Positions 1 through 8,001 of a DNA stretch of 34,622 nucleotides are shown here, one piece after another. The stretch's first letter is position 1. Every line of letters starts with the position of its first letter. The DNA lies in the NCBI GenBank assembly GCA_017540825.1, contig JAFYAH010000040.1, positions 1 to 34,622 of the forward strand, in the 5' to 3' direction. The position numbers were made by a program, and so were the translations under genes. The notes below the pieces were generated by a model. The model searched no databases and was not told where the DNA came from. It worked only from the letters and a program-made list of their open reading frames with translations. Source of the DNA: Candidatus Methanomethylophilaceae archaeon. Its GTDB lineage: Archaea > Thermoplasmatota > Thermoplasmata > Methanomassiliicoccales > Methanomethylophilaceae.

Positions 1-1
1 C

Positions 2-1240
2 TACGACCTGGTGTTCTTCGTCGACGACGTCAAGTACGCGGAGATGAAGGCATCCGCCGACGCAGAAGTCGATGTGCCGCCGGTCCCCGAGAGGGAGGAC
101 TGCGAGGGCGAATGGGTGCAGACGTTCATAGACGGCAACACCGCCAGGATCGACGCGTTCTACAAGCCCAAGGTGTACGACCTGAAGTTCTACGTCGACG
201 GAGAGGAGTACGCCGAGACGACGGCCTCCATAGATTCGGATTTCGCCGTTCCCGAGGTCCCCGAGAAGGAGAACTTCAAAGGCGAGTGGCAGTACGAGGT
301 ACTGGACGACGGCACGGTCCGTCTAGATGCCCAGTATGCCCCCACTGCCTACGAGCTGTTCCTGTTCGTGGACGACGTCAAGTACGCGGAGATGACCGTC
401 CCAGCCGACGAGGACATAGTCCTTCCTCCCGTCCCGGAGAAGGAGGACTACCGCGGCGAGTGGGCATATACCGTGATCGACGGCAACACCACCAGGATCG
501 ACGCCATCTACACTCCGGTGAAGTATCTCTTGCAGTTCTTCGCCGACGGGGAGAAGGTGTTCGAGGCGGAGGCCGACGCAGACTCGGGATTCCAGCCCCC
601 CGAGGTCCCGTACAAGGAGGACTACGACGGGGAATGGCAGTACGAGCCCTGCAAGGACGGCGTGGTGAAGGTCGATGCGGTCTACACCCCCACGGTCTAC
701 GACCTGGTGTTCTTCGTGGACGACGTGAAATACGACGAGATGAAGTTCTGCCCCGCAGAGGGCTCCGAGCTTCCCCCCGTCCCCGAGAGGGAGGGATTCG
801 TCGGCGAGTGGACCTACACCACGATCGACGGGAGCTCGGCCAGGATAGACGCCTTGTACACCCCTCTGTCCGGCCAGCCTGAAGGCGCGTACCATGTGAC
901 CTTCTACGTCGACGGCGAGAAGTACATGGAGAAGGACCTGACCTCCGACGAGGAGCTCGAATCCCTCCCGCCGGTCCCTCACAAGGAGGACTACGCGGGA
1001 AGGTGGGAGTACACGGAGACTGGAGACGACTCCGCCGACATCGTGGCCGTGTACGAGCCGATCGATTACAAGATGGTCTTCTATGTCGACGGCGAGAAGT
1101 ACGCCGAGGCCGTGATGAACGTCGAGGACGGGCCCGAGGTCGTCCCGCAGGTGCCTGCCAAGCCTGGATTCACCGGCGAATGGCACTACTCCAAAGAGGA
1201 CGACACCGTCATCGTCACCGCCGTCTACACGGCAGAATGA
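2..1240 (+). CDS. Surface repeat protein, C-terminal part (5' end outside window)
   Basis: The frame is open from the first codon of the window, so this is the 3' part of a larger gene. The visible 412 residues are seven tandem units of about 58 residues starting near bases 2, 176, 350, 524, 698, 890 and 1067. Each unit runs: a hydrophobic strand (Y-x-L/V-x-F-F/Y-V-D-D/G), then K/E-Y-x-E, then a P-x-V-P-x-K/R-E turn, then G-E-W and a closing I/V-D-A-x-Y. This resembles the InlB B-repeat/Listeria-Bacteroides repeat class of secreted proteins, which act as stalks or adhesins at the cell surface. It is strongly acidic. The last repeat runs directly to the TGA; no membrane anchor, sorting signal or catalytic domain follows, so any anchor or functional head must lie upstream. 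Family assignment is by pattern only. Confidence 0.8.
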   Translation, partial: YDLVFFVDDVKYAEMKASADAEVDVPPVPEREDCEGEWVQTFIDGNTARIDAFYKPKVYDLKFYVDGEEYAETTASIDSDFAVPEVPEKENFKGEWQYEVLDDGTVRLDAQYAPTAYELFLFVDDVKYAEMTVPADEDIVLPPVPEKEDYRGEWAYTVIDGNTTRIDAIYTPVKYLLQFFADGEKVFEAEADADSGFQPPEVPYKEDYDGEWQYEPCKDGVVKVDAVYTPTVYDLVFFVDDVKYDEMKFCPAEGSELPPVPEREGFVGEWTYTTIDGSSARIDALYTPLSGQPEGAYHVTFYVDGEKYMEKDLTSDEELESLPPVPHKEDYAGRWEYTETGDDSADIVAVYEPIDYKMVFYVDGEKYAEAVMNVEDGPEVVPQVPAKPGFTGEWHYSKEDDTVIVTAVYTAE

Positions 1241-1246
1241 AACCGA

Positions 1247-1279
1247 GGGGGTCGAAAGCCCCCTGCTTTCCTTGTTTTT
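1247..1279 (+). terminator. Hairpin plus T-rich terminator
   Basis: Five G at 1247-1251 pair with five C at 1259-1263 around a 7-base loop, followed by a T-rich stretch ending in TTTTT at 1275-1279. It lies between the stop of the repeat protein and the convergent stop of the chlD-like gene, so it fits transcription termination of the plus-strand gene. Confidence 0.55.
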
Positions 1280-1281
1280 GG

Positions 1282-3162
1282 TCAGAGCCTCGCCGCGGCC
1301 CGCACGCTGGAGGCGAGGGCGTCCGCATCGAGCTCCTCGAGGTTGAAGTACAGAGCGCCGAGATGCGACGCGAGCTCCGAGGCGCTGTCCACCATCCTGA
1401 ACCCGTTCCCCGTGTTCACCACGATCCACTGGATCCCAGGGACGTCCAGATCCTCGGCCAGCTCCCTGGCCTCTTTGTTCGGGTCGGCGCCTTCGACGTA
1501 TGGGACGTTGGACCTCCCGTCGGTCATCAGGACGATGTAGCACCTCTCCCCCGGGTGGGACCTGGAATATGCGGTCATGTAGTCGCTGGCGGTCGTCATG
1601 GCGGCAGACAGAGGCGTCCTCCCGCCGGTGGGGATGTCCTCGAGGAGCTTGTACCCGTACTCCACGGAGCGGGTTGGCGGCAGTATGACCTCGGCGCTGC
1701 TCCTCCTGAACACCATCAGCCCGACCTTGTCGCGCTTGACGTAGCTGTCCTTCAGCATGGACAGCACCGCGCCCTTCACCGCAGACATCCTCCTCCGAGC
1801 GCCTATGGAGCCGCTGGCGTCTACCAGGAACATGACGGTGCATCCGGTGCGGGCCCTCCTGACCTTCTCCCTGATGTCGCTGTCCTCGACGACTATGCGC
1901 ATGCTCCCGCGCTCCCTTCCTTTCTGCGAGAGCGCGGCTGCCCTCATGGTGGCGCCGAAGGCTATGTCGCGGGTCTTCCCGTCGGGGATCCTGGCGGACA
2001 CCTGCCTTCCCGACGTCCCTGCGCATTCCTGCTCCGAGCGGCGCCCCTTGCGGCTGCTGCTGGGCTTGACGGCCTTCTTGCCCTTCCCGAGGTAGTCGAT
2101 AACCCTGAACTGGCGCCCGACCTCGAACATCATGTCGTCTATGTTCGGGAGGCTCATCTCAGCGTTCTGCTCCCTCTGGTCTTCCCTGTCTTCCGGAGGC
2201 TCCTCCTGGCTTCCCTCCTCGTCTCTGGGAGGCTCCTCCTGATCTTTCTGGTCTTCCCTGTCTTCCGGAGGCTCCTCCTCGTTCTCGGGAGGCTCCGGAG
2301 GCGGCTCCGGGATGTAGCGCCTCCTGTGGACGAGGCACATGGCTGCTGCGCGCTCGACGTCGCTCCTGGTGACCGAGTCCCTCCTGTCCAAGGCGGCCAG
2401 CGCGATAGACGTGTTTATGACTGCGATGTCTCCGCGAACGCCTTCGGCGCCCACCTTGTCGCACATCTCCGATACTATCAGGCGGAGCTCGTCAGAGACG
2501 GAAACGAGCGGGACTATCCTCGCCGCATCCTCCATCGCCTTGCGCTCCTCGGACTGCTTCTCTTCGAAGGACTCGCAGAAATCCGCGCGGGAGTCCTCGA
2601 AGCGCATGCGGCGAGATGCTATCTCCCTCCTCGCGTCGGAGTCCTCGGCCGGAGACACGCTGACGCATATGTCGAAGCGGTCCAGGAGGTGGTCGCTCAT
2701 CTCGCGCTCGTCCGGGTTCATGGTAGCTATCAGCACCACGTCCGCCGACGAGACCTCCGAGATCCCGTCGCGCTCCGTGCGTATCGTCCCGGTGACGACG
2801 GCATCAAGCAGCGCTATGGACGTCCTCTCGTCCATGAGGTTGACGTCGTCCACGAAGGCTAACCCGCCCTCCGCCTCGGCGACGAGCCCCTTCTCCAGGC
2901 GCGCCTCGCCGGTGTCCAGCAGCCTCTCCATGTCCATGGAGCCGAACAGCCTCTCCATGTCCGCGCCGGGAGGGATGTTGACTACCCTTCTTCCGGACAG
3001 CCCTTCCACCGACCTGCACAGGACGGTCTTGGCCGAGCCGGACGGGCCCCTTATCAGGACCGTGCGTATGCCGGGGCTGCATATCGCGCATCTGATGGCG
3101 TCTTTCGCCGCTTCCATGCCGAATACGGCGGAGAACGGGTAGCTCAGAGGTCCTTCAGGCAT
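1282..3162 (-). CDS. Magnesium/cobalt chelatase ChlD-like subunit (AAA+ plus VWA)
   Basis: 626 residues with the architecture of the D subunit of Mg-chelatase/cobaltochelatase, the AAA+ partner that with the I subunit drives ATP-dependent metal insertion by a large CobN/BchH subunit. The AAA+ domain has Walker A GPSGSAKT (39-46), Walker [11 protein letters not shown] (101-110) and sensor-1 ATMNP (146-150). A Pro/Asp/Glu-rich linker covers about 285-332 and contains a 24-residue internal duplication (units starting at about 296 and 320). The C-terminal VWA domain carries the MIDAS motif DASGS (448-452), followed by PTGGRTPL (511-518) and a TDGRSN stretch. Many ChlD proteins have a degenerate ATPase; here Walker A and B look intact. 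The start is the ATG at 3162 with an upstream GAGGAG site, and it overlaps the end of the ChlI-like gene by 19 bases, so the two are probably co-translated. The metal is not readable from sequence. Confidence 0.92.
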   Translation of the reverse strand: MPEGPLSYPFSAVFGMEAAKDAIRCAICSPGIRTVLIRGPSGSAKTVLCRSVEGLSGRRVVNIPPGADMERLFGSMDMERLLDTGEARLEKGLVAEAEGGLAFVDDVNLMDERTSIALLDAVVTGTIRTERDGISEVSSADVVLIATMNPDEREMSDHLLDRFDICVSVSPAEDSDARREIASRRMRFEDSRADFCESFEEKQSEERKAMEDAARIVPLVSVSDELRLIVSEMCDKVGAEGVRGDIAVINTSIALAALDRRDSVTRSDVERAAAMCLVHRRRYIPEPPPEPPENEEEPPEDREDQKDQEEPPRDEEGSQEEPPEDREDQREQNAEMSLPNIDDMMFEVGRQFRVIDYLGKGKKAVKPSSSRKGRRSEQECAGTSGRQVSARIPDGKTRDIAFGATMRAAALSQKGRERGSMRIVVEDSDIREKVRRARTGCTVMFLVDASGSIGARRRMSAVKGAVLSMLKDSYVKRDKVGLMVFRRSSAEVILPPTRSVEYGYKLLEDIPTGGRTPLSAAMTTASDYMTAYSRSHPGERCYIVLMTDGRSNVPYVEGADPNKEARELAEDLDVPGIQWIVVNTGNGFRMVDSASELASHLGALYFNLEELDADALASSVRAAARL

Positions 3163-4172
3163 CTCTCGAGCTCCTCGCGGTCTATGGAAGAGTCTTCGAA
3201 CGGGCGCCTCCTCATGCGATGCGGGAGGACGAGCTCCGCCACGGCGACCAGGTCGTCGGATATGATGCGGTCCCTCCCCTCGAACGCCGCGTTGGCTCTG
3301 GCGGCCTTGATCATGACGATGTCCGCCCTGTGGCCGTCTATGCCGAAATGGGACGTTATCGAGACGACAGCGTCTACGACTTCTGGCCCGACGGATATCG
3401 AGCGGACGCGGGCCGAGGCCTCCGCGATCCGGGAGCGGAGCTTCTCAGTCTCCTCAGAGCGGGAGGCGGCATACCTCTCGGGGGCGTCGTCGAACTCCAG
3501 CCTCCTCCTGACTATCTCCGCCCTGGTCTTCGGGTCGTGCTCGCCCTTGATGTCCACGGACAGCCCGAAGCGGTCCAGAAGCTGGGGCCTGAGGTCCCCC
3601 TCCTCCGGGTTCATAGTCCCGACCAGGACGAACCTGGACGGATGGGAGAAAGAGATCCCCTCCCTCTCCACGTAGTTGACGCCCATGGCGGCCGAGTCCA
3701 GCAGCATGTCCACGATGTGGTCCTCCAGCAGGTTGCCCTCGTCTATGTAGAGCAGGTTGCCGTTGGCGCGCGCCAGGACCCCCGGCTCGAACCTCTTCTC
3801 CCCGGTCTTCAGGGCGTGCTCGATGTCTATCGTCCCGGCCACCCTGTCCTCCGTGGCGCCGAGGGGAAGCTCGACCACCTCCATGGGCGCCTCCTCGATC
3901 TCGATCCCAGGGCCGGCCAGCAGGCTCCTGCAGGACTCGCACATGGAGTCCTTGTCGTTGGGGTCGCATCCGAACCTGCATCCCTTGACCCTCTTCCTCG
4001 AAGGGAGCACGCCTCCCAGCGACCTCACCGATGTCGACTTGGCCGTGCCTTTCTCGCCTTTGAGCAGCACGCCTCCTATGCCGGGATCGACGACGTTCAG
4101 GATCAGGGCCCTCTTCATCTCTTCTTGCCCGACTATGTCTACGAACGGGAACACTGTGGAAACGCGACTCAT
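3144..4172 (-). CDS. Magnesium/cobalt chelatase ChlI-like AAA+ subunit
   Basis: 342 residues, the usual length of BchI/ChlI. Walker [10 protein letters not shown] lies at 39-47 and Walker [11 protein letters not shown] at 140-149; [20 protein letters not shown] (about 184-203) is the typical sensor-1/arginine-finger region. A four-cysteine cluster (C65, C69, C78, C81; pattern Cx3C-x8-Cx2C) sits after the P-loop. I remember such an insert from chelatase I subunits found beside CobN-type proteins; it may bind a metal. The ATG at 4172 has a good AGGAGG site about 7 bases upstream and a TATA box at 4211-4218. The gene is first in a two-gene operon with the ChlD-like gene and is divergent from the two large subunits, so it is expected to form the ATPase motor for one or both of them. 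Confidence 0.93.
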   Translation of the reverse strand: MSRVSTVFPFVDIVGQEEMKRALILNVVDPGIGGVLLKGEKGTAKSTSVRSLGGVLPSRKRVKGCRFGCDPNDKDSMCESCRSLLAGPGIEIEEAPMEVVELPLGATEDRVAGTIDIEHALKTGEKRFEPGVLARANGNLLYIDEGNLLEDHIVDMLLDSAAMGVNYVEREGISFSHPSRFVLVGTMNPEEGDLRPQLLDRFGLSVDIKGEHDPKTRAEIVRRRLEFDDAPERYAASRSEETEKLRSRIAEASARVRSISVGPEVVDAVVSITSHFGIDGHRADIVMIKAARANAAFEGRDRIISDDLVAVAELVLPHRMRRRPFEDSSIDREELERCLKDL

Positions 4173-4207
4173 GGAATGCCTCCTGATAGAGATGGATGTA
4201 ATCTCCT

Positions 4208-4220
4208 TATTATATAAACC
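4208..4220. promoter_or_regulatory. Shared TATA element between divergent chelatase operons
   Basis: The only TATA-like stretch in the 106-base divergent region is TTATTATATAAACC. Read on the minus strand it gives TTTATATA about 38 bases before the ChlI-like ATG; read on the plus strand it gives TATATAAA about 60 bases before the CobN-like TTG start. One element could seat TBP for both directions, which would couple expression of the motor and large subunits. Confidence 0.5.
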
Positions 4221-4264
4221 GAACGCATCATCGTCCCGATATCATGGGGAGCCTTGCTTAGAAC

Positions 4265-4270
4265 GGAGGT
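4265..4270 (+). promoter_or_regulatory. Ribosome binding site that decides a TTG start
   Basis: GGAGGT lies 8 bases before the TTG at 4279. No ATG in this frame is suitably placed. The protein starting at this TTG aligns residue for residue with the N-terminus of the downstream paralogue, whose start is an ATG (both continue K/R-A-V-C-I/L-S-I). Confidence 0.75.
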
Positions 4271-4278
4271 TGCTGCTT

Positions 4279-7200
4279 TTGAGAGCCGTCTGCTTGTCGA
4301 TCCAGTCCATGGACGCGGCCGTGTTCGCGGAGATCGCCGAGGAGGTCCGCGCCGAGAACGGCATAGACGTGTCCGCCGTCGGGTTCAACCACGACGCTGC
4401 GGAGTCCGACCCCTTGGCGTACCACGAGCTCGTCGAGGCCACCAAGCGCGCCGACTTCGTCTTCGTCCGCTGCATGGCAGACCCTCACAAGTTCCGCAGG
4501 TTCGAGGAGTACTGCAAGGTCCTGAAGGAATGCCTGGGCAAGGTGCTTTTCCATTCCAAGAACCCGGAGGTCCGCCTTCTTTACCGCGACCTGTTCGACG
4601 GCGGGGACGAGGACTTCATGAAGCTGTGCCTGTACGCCGACCTGAAGGGGAAGGACAACGACAAGGGCCTCCTGCTGTACGCCTGCAGGATGCTCGGAGG
4701 CGAAGGCTTCGACGTTCCCGAGCCCGTCGTCAACAGGGCCGACGGCATATACCACAGCGGGCTCCCGGCGGACGTGTCGGAGGACGACTACCTGGCCACG
4801 CTGAAGGGGAGGCCTGCGGTCGGGATACTGTTCCCGTCCAACCTGTGGCTGTACGGCAACTTGGAGCATATCGACTATCTGATCGAACGCCTGGAGCGCT
4901 CCGGCATGGACGTTATCCCGGTGTTCTACACCCCTTCCGCCGGATCCTCCTCGGGGAACAGGCCGTCCTCCGAGGTCGCCGAGCAGTACTTCAAGAAGGA
5001 CGGCGAGACCATCATAGACGTGCTGCTGGTGTGCTCTCCCTTCTCCCAGCTGATGTCCCTTTCGGGCTCCGCCGAGGTCCCTCCTGAGCTGAACTTCTTC
5101 AAGACCGTCCTCGGAGTCCCGGCGATCCAGGCCATGTCTTATTCTGGGAGGCTCCCCGACTACGAGGAGTCCGCGGACGGGCCGGCCAAAGGGGACCTGA
5201 AGGCGATGGTCTGCTGGCCCGAGATAGACGGCCAGGTGATAGGGGTGCCATACGCCGAGACCAGGAGCGGGACGAAGAAGGCAGACCCCATCCCGGACAG
5301 GGTCGAGCACCTCTGCAAGCTGGCCGCCGGCTGGGCGAGGCTGGGGCGCAAGAAGCCGTCCGAGAGGAAGGTCGCGATAATCATGTACCAGGTCAGCCCG
5401 GGCTCGGAGCGCATAGGCAACGCAGGCCCTCTGGACGCGCCAGCCAGCACCGTGGAGCTGATGAAGGCCATGCGCGAAGCAGGATATGTCCTGGACGAGG
5501 TTCCGGAGGACTCCAGGGAGCTCATGGACAGGATCATCTCGGGGATCACCTACGACTTCGGCAACAGGACGGACTCGGAGATCGTGGAGAAGGCCCCCGC
5601 CGCGATATCCGCGGAGGAGTATTCGGAATGGCTCGCCGGCGTGCCCGAGTTCGACAGGAAGCGGATGGAGGAGCGCTGGGGGGACGCCCCCGGATACGTC
5701 GCCGAGGCCAGGAAGAGGATGATCGTCCCCGGGTTCGTCAGCGGCAACGTCATAGTCACGCTGCAGCCTCCCAGGGGATGGGGCGAAGGGGCGGACGAGC
5801 TCTGCCACGACCCGGTGCTGCCCCCGCACCACCAGTACCTGGCGTTCTACAGGTGGCTGGACAGGTCGTTCGGCGCAGACGCGGTCGTCCACATGGGGAC
5901 CCACGGGACCCTGGAGTGGCTTCCGGGGAGGACCTCCATGCTGTCCGGGAAATGCTATCCCGACCTCGTCCTGGACGCGATCCCGAACATCTACCCTTAC
6001 ATGATAGACGACCCAGGGGAGGGCATGCAGGCCAAGAGGCGCTCGGAGGCCGTCCTGGTGGGCCATCTGAACGCCACGATGACCCGCGCCGGCCTGCATG
6101 ACGGGATGACCAGGATAGACGCCCTGATACAGGAGCTTGTAGCGATGGGTGCCGGCACCGCTCCGAGGAGGGAGGCGCTGCTGAAGGAGATCCTCGAGGC
6201 GGCCGCTGAGGAGAACATGCTGGAGGACATAGGCCTGACGCCGGAATCCGGCACCGAGGAGCTCCAGCAGAGCATCTGGAAGCTCCACGACCTCGTCACG
6301 GAGGCGAAGGACGCCCTCGTTAGGGACGGGCTGCACATACTGGGGCGCGTGCCCGAAGGCGAGCTGATGACCGAGGCGGTATACTCCCTCACCAGGCTCT
6401 CAAACGGAGACGTCCCCTCGCTCAGGGATGCCGTCGCGGAATCCATGGGGAAGACCACGGACGAGGCGTTGGACGAGGCGGACGCCATGACTTTCACCCT
6501 GATAGATCGCATCCGCTCGCTGGGCTTCGACAGGGAGGCGTCGGAATCCGCCTGCAGGGAGACGATCCCGGGTGCCACCGACGCGCTCCTGAGGGCTGTA
6601 GGGTTCGTATGCGACAGGGTGCATCCAGCGCTGGAGGGCACCGCGGGGGAGATCGGCTCTGTGATGGAAGCCCTCTCCGGGGGATACGTCCTGCCGGGGC
6701 CGTCCGGGGCGCCCACCCGCGGAGGGGTACACATCCTGCCGACAGGTCGCAACTACTACGGCCTCGATCCGGACACGATCCCCACCCGTTCCGCCTGGGA
6801 GGTGGGGAAGCGCATGGCGGACCAGATGATAGAGCGCCATATCGAGGACAAGGGGGGCTATCCAAGGGAGATCGGGTTCATAATCTGGGCCACCGACACC
6901 TTCAAGAGCGGGGGAGACGACGTCGCCTACATCCTCTGGCTGATGGGGGTCAGGCCGGTCTGGTCTCCCGACGGCCCCCAGGTGACCGGGCTGGAGACGG
7001 TTCCGCTGGAAGAGCTGGGGCGCCCCAGGGTGGACGTCACGGTCCGCATCACCGGCCTGTTCAGGGACGCCTTCCCTAACCTCATAGACCTGCTAGACGA
7101 CGCCGCGAAGATGGTCATGGGCCTGGACGAGTCCGACGAGGACAACGCCATGGCGGCTAACCTCAGGAGGGACATCGCCGAGCGCATGGTAGAGGGGGTC

Positions 7201-7959
7201 CCGGACGACGAGGCCAGGAAGCGCTCCTCGGTCAGGATATTCGGATGCCCGCCGGGAGCGTACGGCCCCGGGGTCAACCACCTGATCGAGTCCAGCAAGT
7301 GGAAGACGGTGAAGGACCTGGCCGACTCCTACGTGTCGTGGGGCAGCTACGCCTACGGTAGAGGGTTCTCCGGAGTGTCCATGAAGGACGAGTTCGTGAG
7401 GAGGTTCTCCAAGGTCAGCGCCACGGTGAAGAACATGCCGGACAGGGAGATAGACCTCCTGGACATAGACGACGTGTACGGGTACCTGGGCGGGATGAAC
7501 GCTTTCGTGAAGGCCTACGGAAACCCCGACGCCGTCTCGTACATGGGGGACGGCTCCGACCCGGACAAGACCAGGCTGAGGAGCCTCGGCGAGGAGATGA
7601 GGTTCGTCTTCCGCAGCAAGCTCCTGAACCCGAAGTACATAGAGGGGATGAAGAGGCACGGATACCGCGGCGCGGCAGAGATGGTCAACGTCATCGAGCA
7701 CGCGTTCGGCATGGACGCCACCTCGGACGTCATGGACAAGTGGATGTACGACGGCATCGCGGACAAGTACCTCTTCGACAGGAGCACCTGGGAGTGGATG
7801 GAGCGCGAGAACCCGTACGCCACAGCGGAGATCCTCGACCGCCTCGAGGAGGCCATATCCCGCGGGATGTGGGACGCCGACGACGACACCAGGCGTAAGC
7901 TGGAAGAGCTATGGGAAGAGGCCGAGGAAAGGCTGGAGGACCTCACCGACTGTCCGTGA
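4279..7959 (+). CDS. CobN/BchH-type chelatase large subunit, copy 1
   Basis: 1226 residues from a TTG start. This is the porphyrin/corrin-binding, metal-inserting subunit of a class I chelatase (CobN/BchH family); with I and D AAA+ partners it inserts Co or Mg into a tetrapyrrole at ATP cost. The hallmark GTHGTLEWLPG lies at 540-550, preceded by HHQYLAFYRWL and followed by YPYMIDDPGEGMQAKRR. Further family blocks are ARGG-like PTGRNYYGLDP, IIWATDTFKSGGDD and LGRPRVDVTVRITGLFRDAF in the C-terminal half. The gene follows the divergent promoter and is 42 bases upstream of a paralogue of equal length. The neighbouring ChlI/ChlD genes support a working chelatase. In a methanogen the likely product is a corrinoid precursor, but a CobN-like protein for another tetrapyrrole cannot be excluded. 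The open frame upstream of 4279 is antisense to chlI and not part of the protein. Confidence 0.9.
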   Translation: MRAVCLSIQSMDAAVFAEIAEEVRAENGIDVSAVGFNHDAAESDPLAYHELVEATKRADFVFVRCMADPHKFRRFEEYCKVLKECLGKVLFHSKNPEVRLLYRDLFDGGDEDFMKLCLYADLKGKDNDKGLLLYACRMLGGEGFDVPEPVVNRADGIYHSGLPADVSEDDYLATLKGRPAVGILFPSNLWLYGNLEHIDYLIERLERSGMDVIPVFYTPSAGSSSGNRPSSEVAEQYFKKDGETIIDVLLVCSPFSQLMSLSGSAEVPPELNFFKTVLGVPAIQAMSYSGRLPDYEESADGPAKGDLKAMVCWPEIDGQVIGVPYAETRSGTKKADPIPDRVEHLCKLAAGWARLGRKKPSERKVAIIMYQVSPGSERIGNAGPLDAPASTVELMKAMREAGYVLDEVPEDSRELMDRIISGITYDFGNRTDSEIVEKAPAAISAEEYSEWLAGVPEFDRKRMEERWGDAPGYVAEARKRMIVPGFVSGNVIVTLQPPRGWGEGADELCHDPVLPPHHQYLAFYRWLDRSFGADAVVHMGTHGTLEWLPGRTSMLSGKCYPDLVLDAIPNIYPYMIDDPGEGMQAKRRSEAVLVGHLNATMTRAGLHDGMTRIDALIQELVAMGAGTAPRREALLKEILEAAAEENMLEDIGLTPESGTEELQQSIWKLHDLVTEAKDALVRDGLHILGRVPEGELMTEAVYSLTRLSNGDVPSLRDAVAESMGKTTDEALDEADAMTFTLIDRIRSLGFDREASESACRETIPGATDALLRAVGFVCDRVHPALEGTAGEIGSVMEALSGGYVLPGPSGAPTRGGVHILPTGRNYYGLDPDTIPTRSAWEVGKRMADQMIERHIEDKGGYPREIGFIIWATDTFKSGGDDVAYILWLMGVRPVWSPDGPQVTGLETVPLEELGRPRVDVTVRITGLFRDAFPNLIDLLDDAAKMVMGLDESDEDNAMAANLRRDIAERMVEGVPDDEARKRSSVRIFGCPPGAYGPGVNHLIESSKWKTVKDLADSYVSWGSYAYGRGFSGVSMKDEFVRRFSKVSATVKNMPDREIDLLDIDDVYGYLGGMNAFVKAYGNPDAVSYMGDGSDPDKTRLRSLGEEMRFVFRSKLLNPKYIEGMKRHGYRGAAEMVNVIEHAFGMDATSDVMDKWMYDGIADKYLFDRSTWEWMERENPYATAEILDRLEEAISRGMWDADDDTRRKLEELWEEAEERLEDLTDCP

Positions 7960-7966
7960 CGAACAC

Positions 7967-7975
7967 AGATAAATG
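7967..7975 (+). promoter_or_regulatory. Possible TATA box for the second CobN-like gene
   Basis: AGATAAATG lies 27-35 bases before the ATG at 8002. No Shine-Dalgarno sequence precedes that ATG, so the second large subunit may have its own leaderless transcript in addition to read-through from copy 1. Confidence 0.35.
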
Positions 7976-8001
7976 GACGATTAATCCTATTCCACTTCGA
8001 A

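Noticed and set aside
323-2026. Minus-strand open frame of 567 codons
   Set aside because: Shadow of the repeat protein and of the ChlD-like gene in another frame, with Arg-rich composition typical of GC-rich antisense frames.
2160-2310. Nucleotide direct repeats in the ChlD-like gene
   Set aside because: They encode the Pro/Asp/Glu-rich linker with a 24-residue duplication, common in ChlD linkers; not a mobile or CRISPR-type repeat.
3757-4278. Upstream extension of the first CobN-like frame, giving a 1400-residue protein
   Set aside because: It is antisense to the ChlI-like gene. The GGAGGT-TTG start at 4279 and alignment with the paralogue mark the real start.
4258-6336. Minus-strand open frame of 692 codons under the first CobN-like gene
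   Set aside because: Antisense shadow; the plus strand encodes a recognisable chelatase with all motifs across the same bases.
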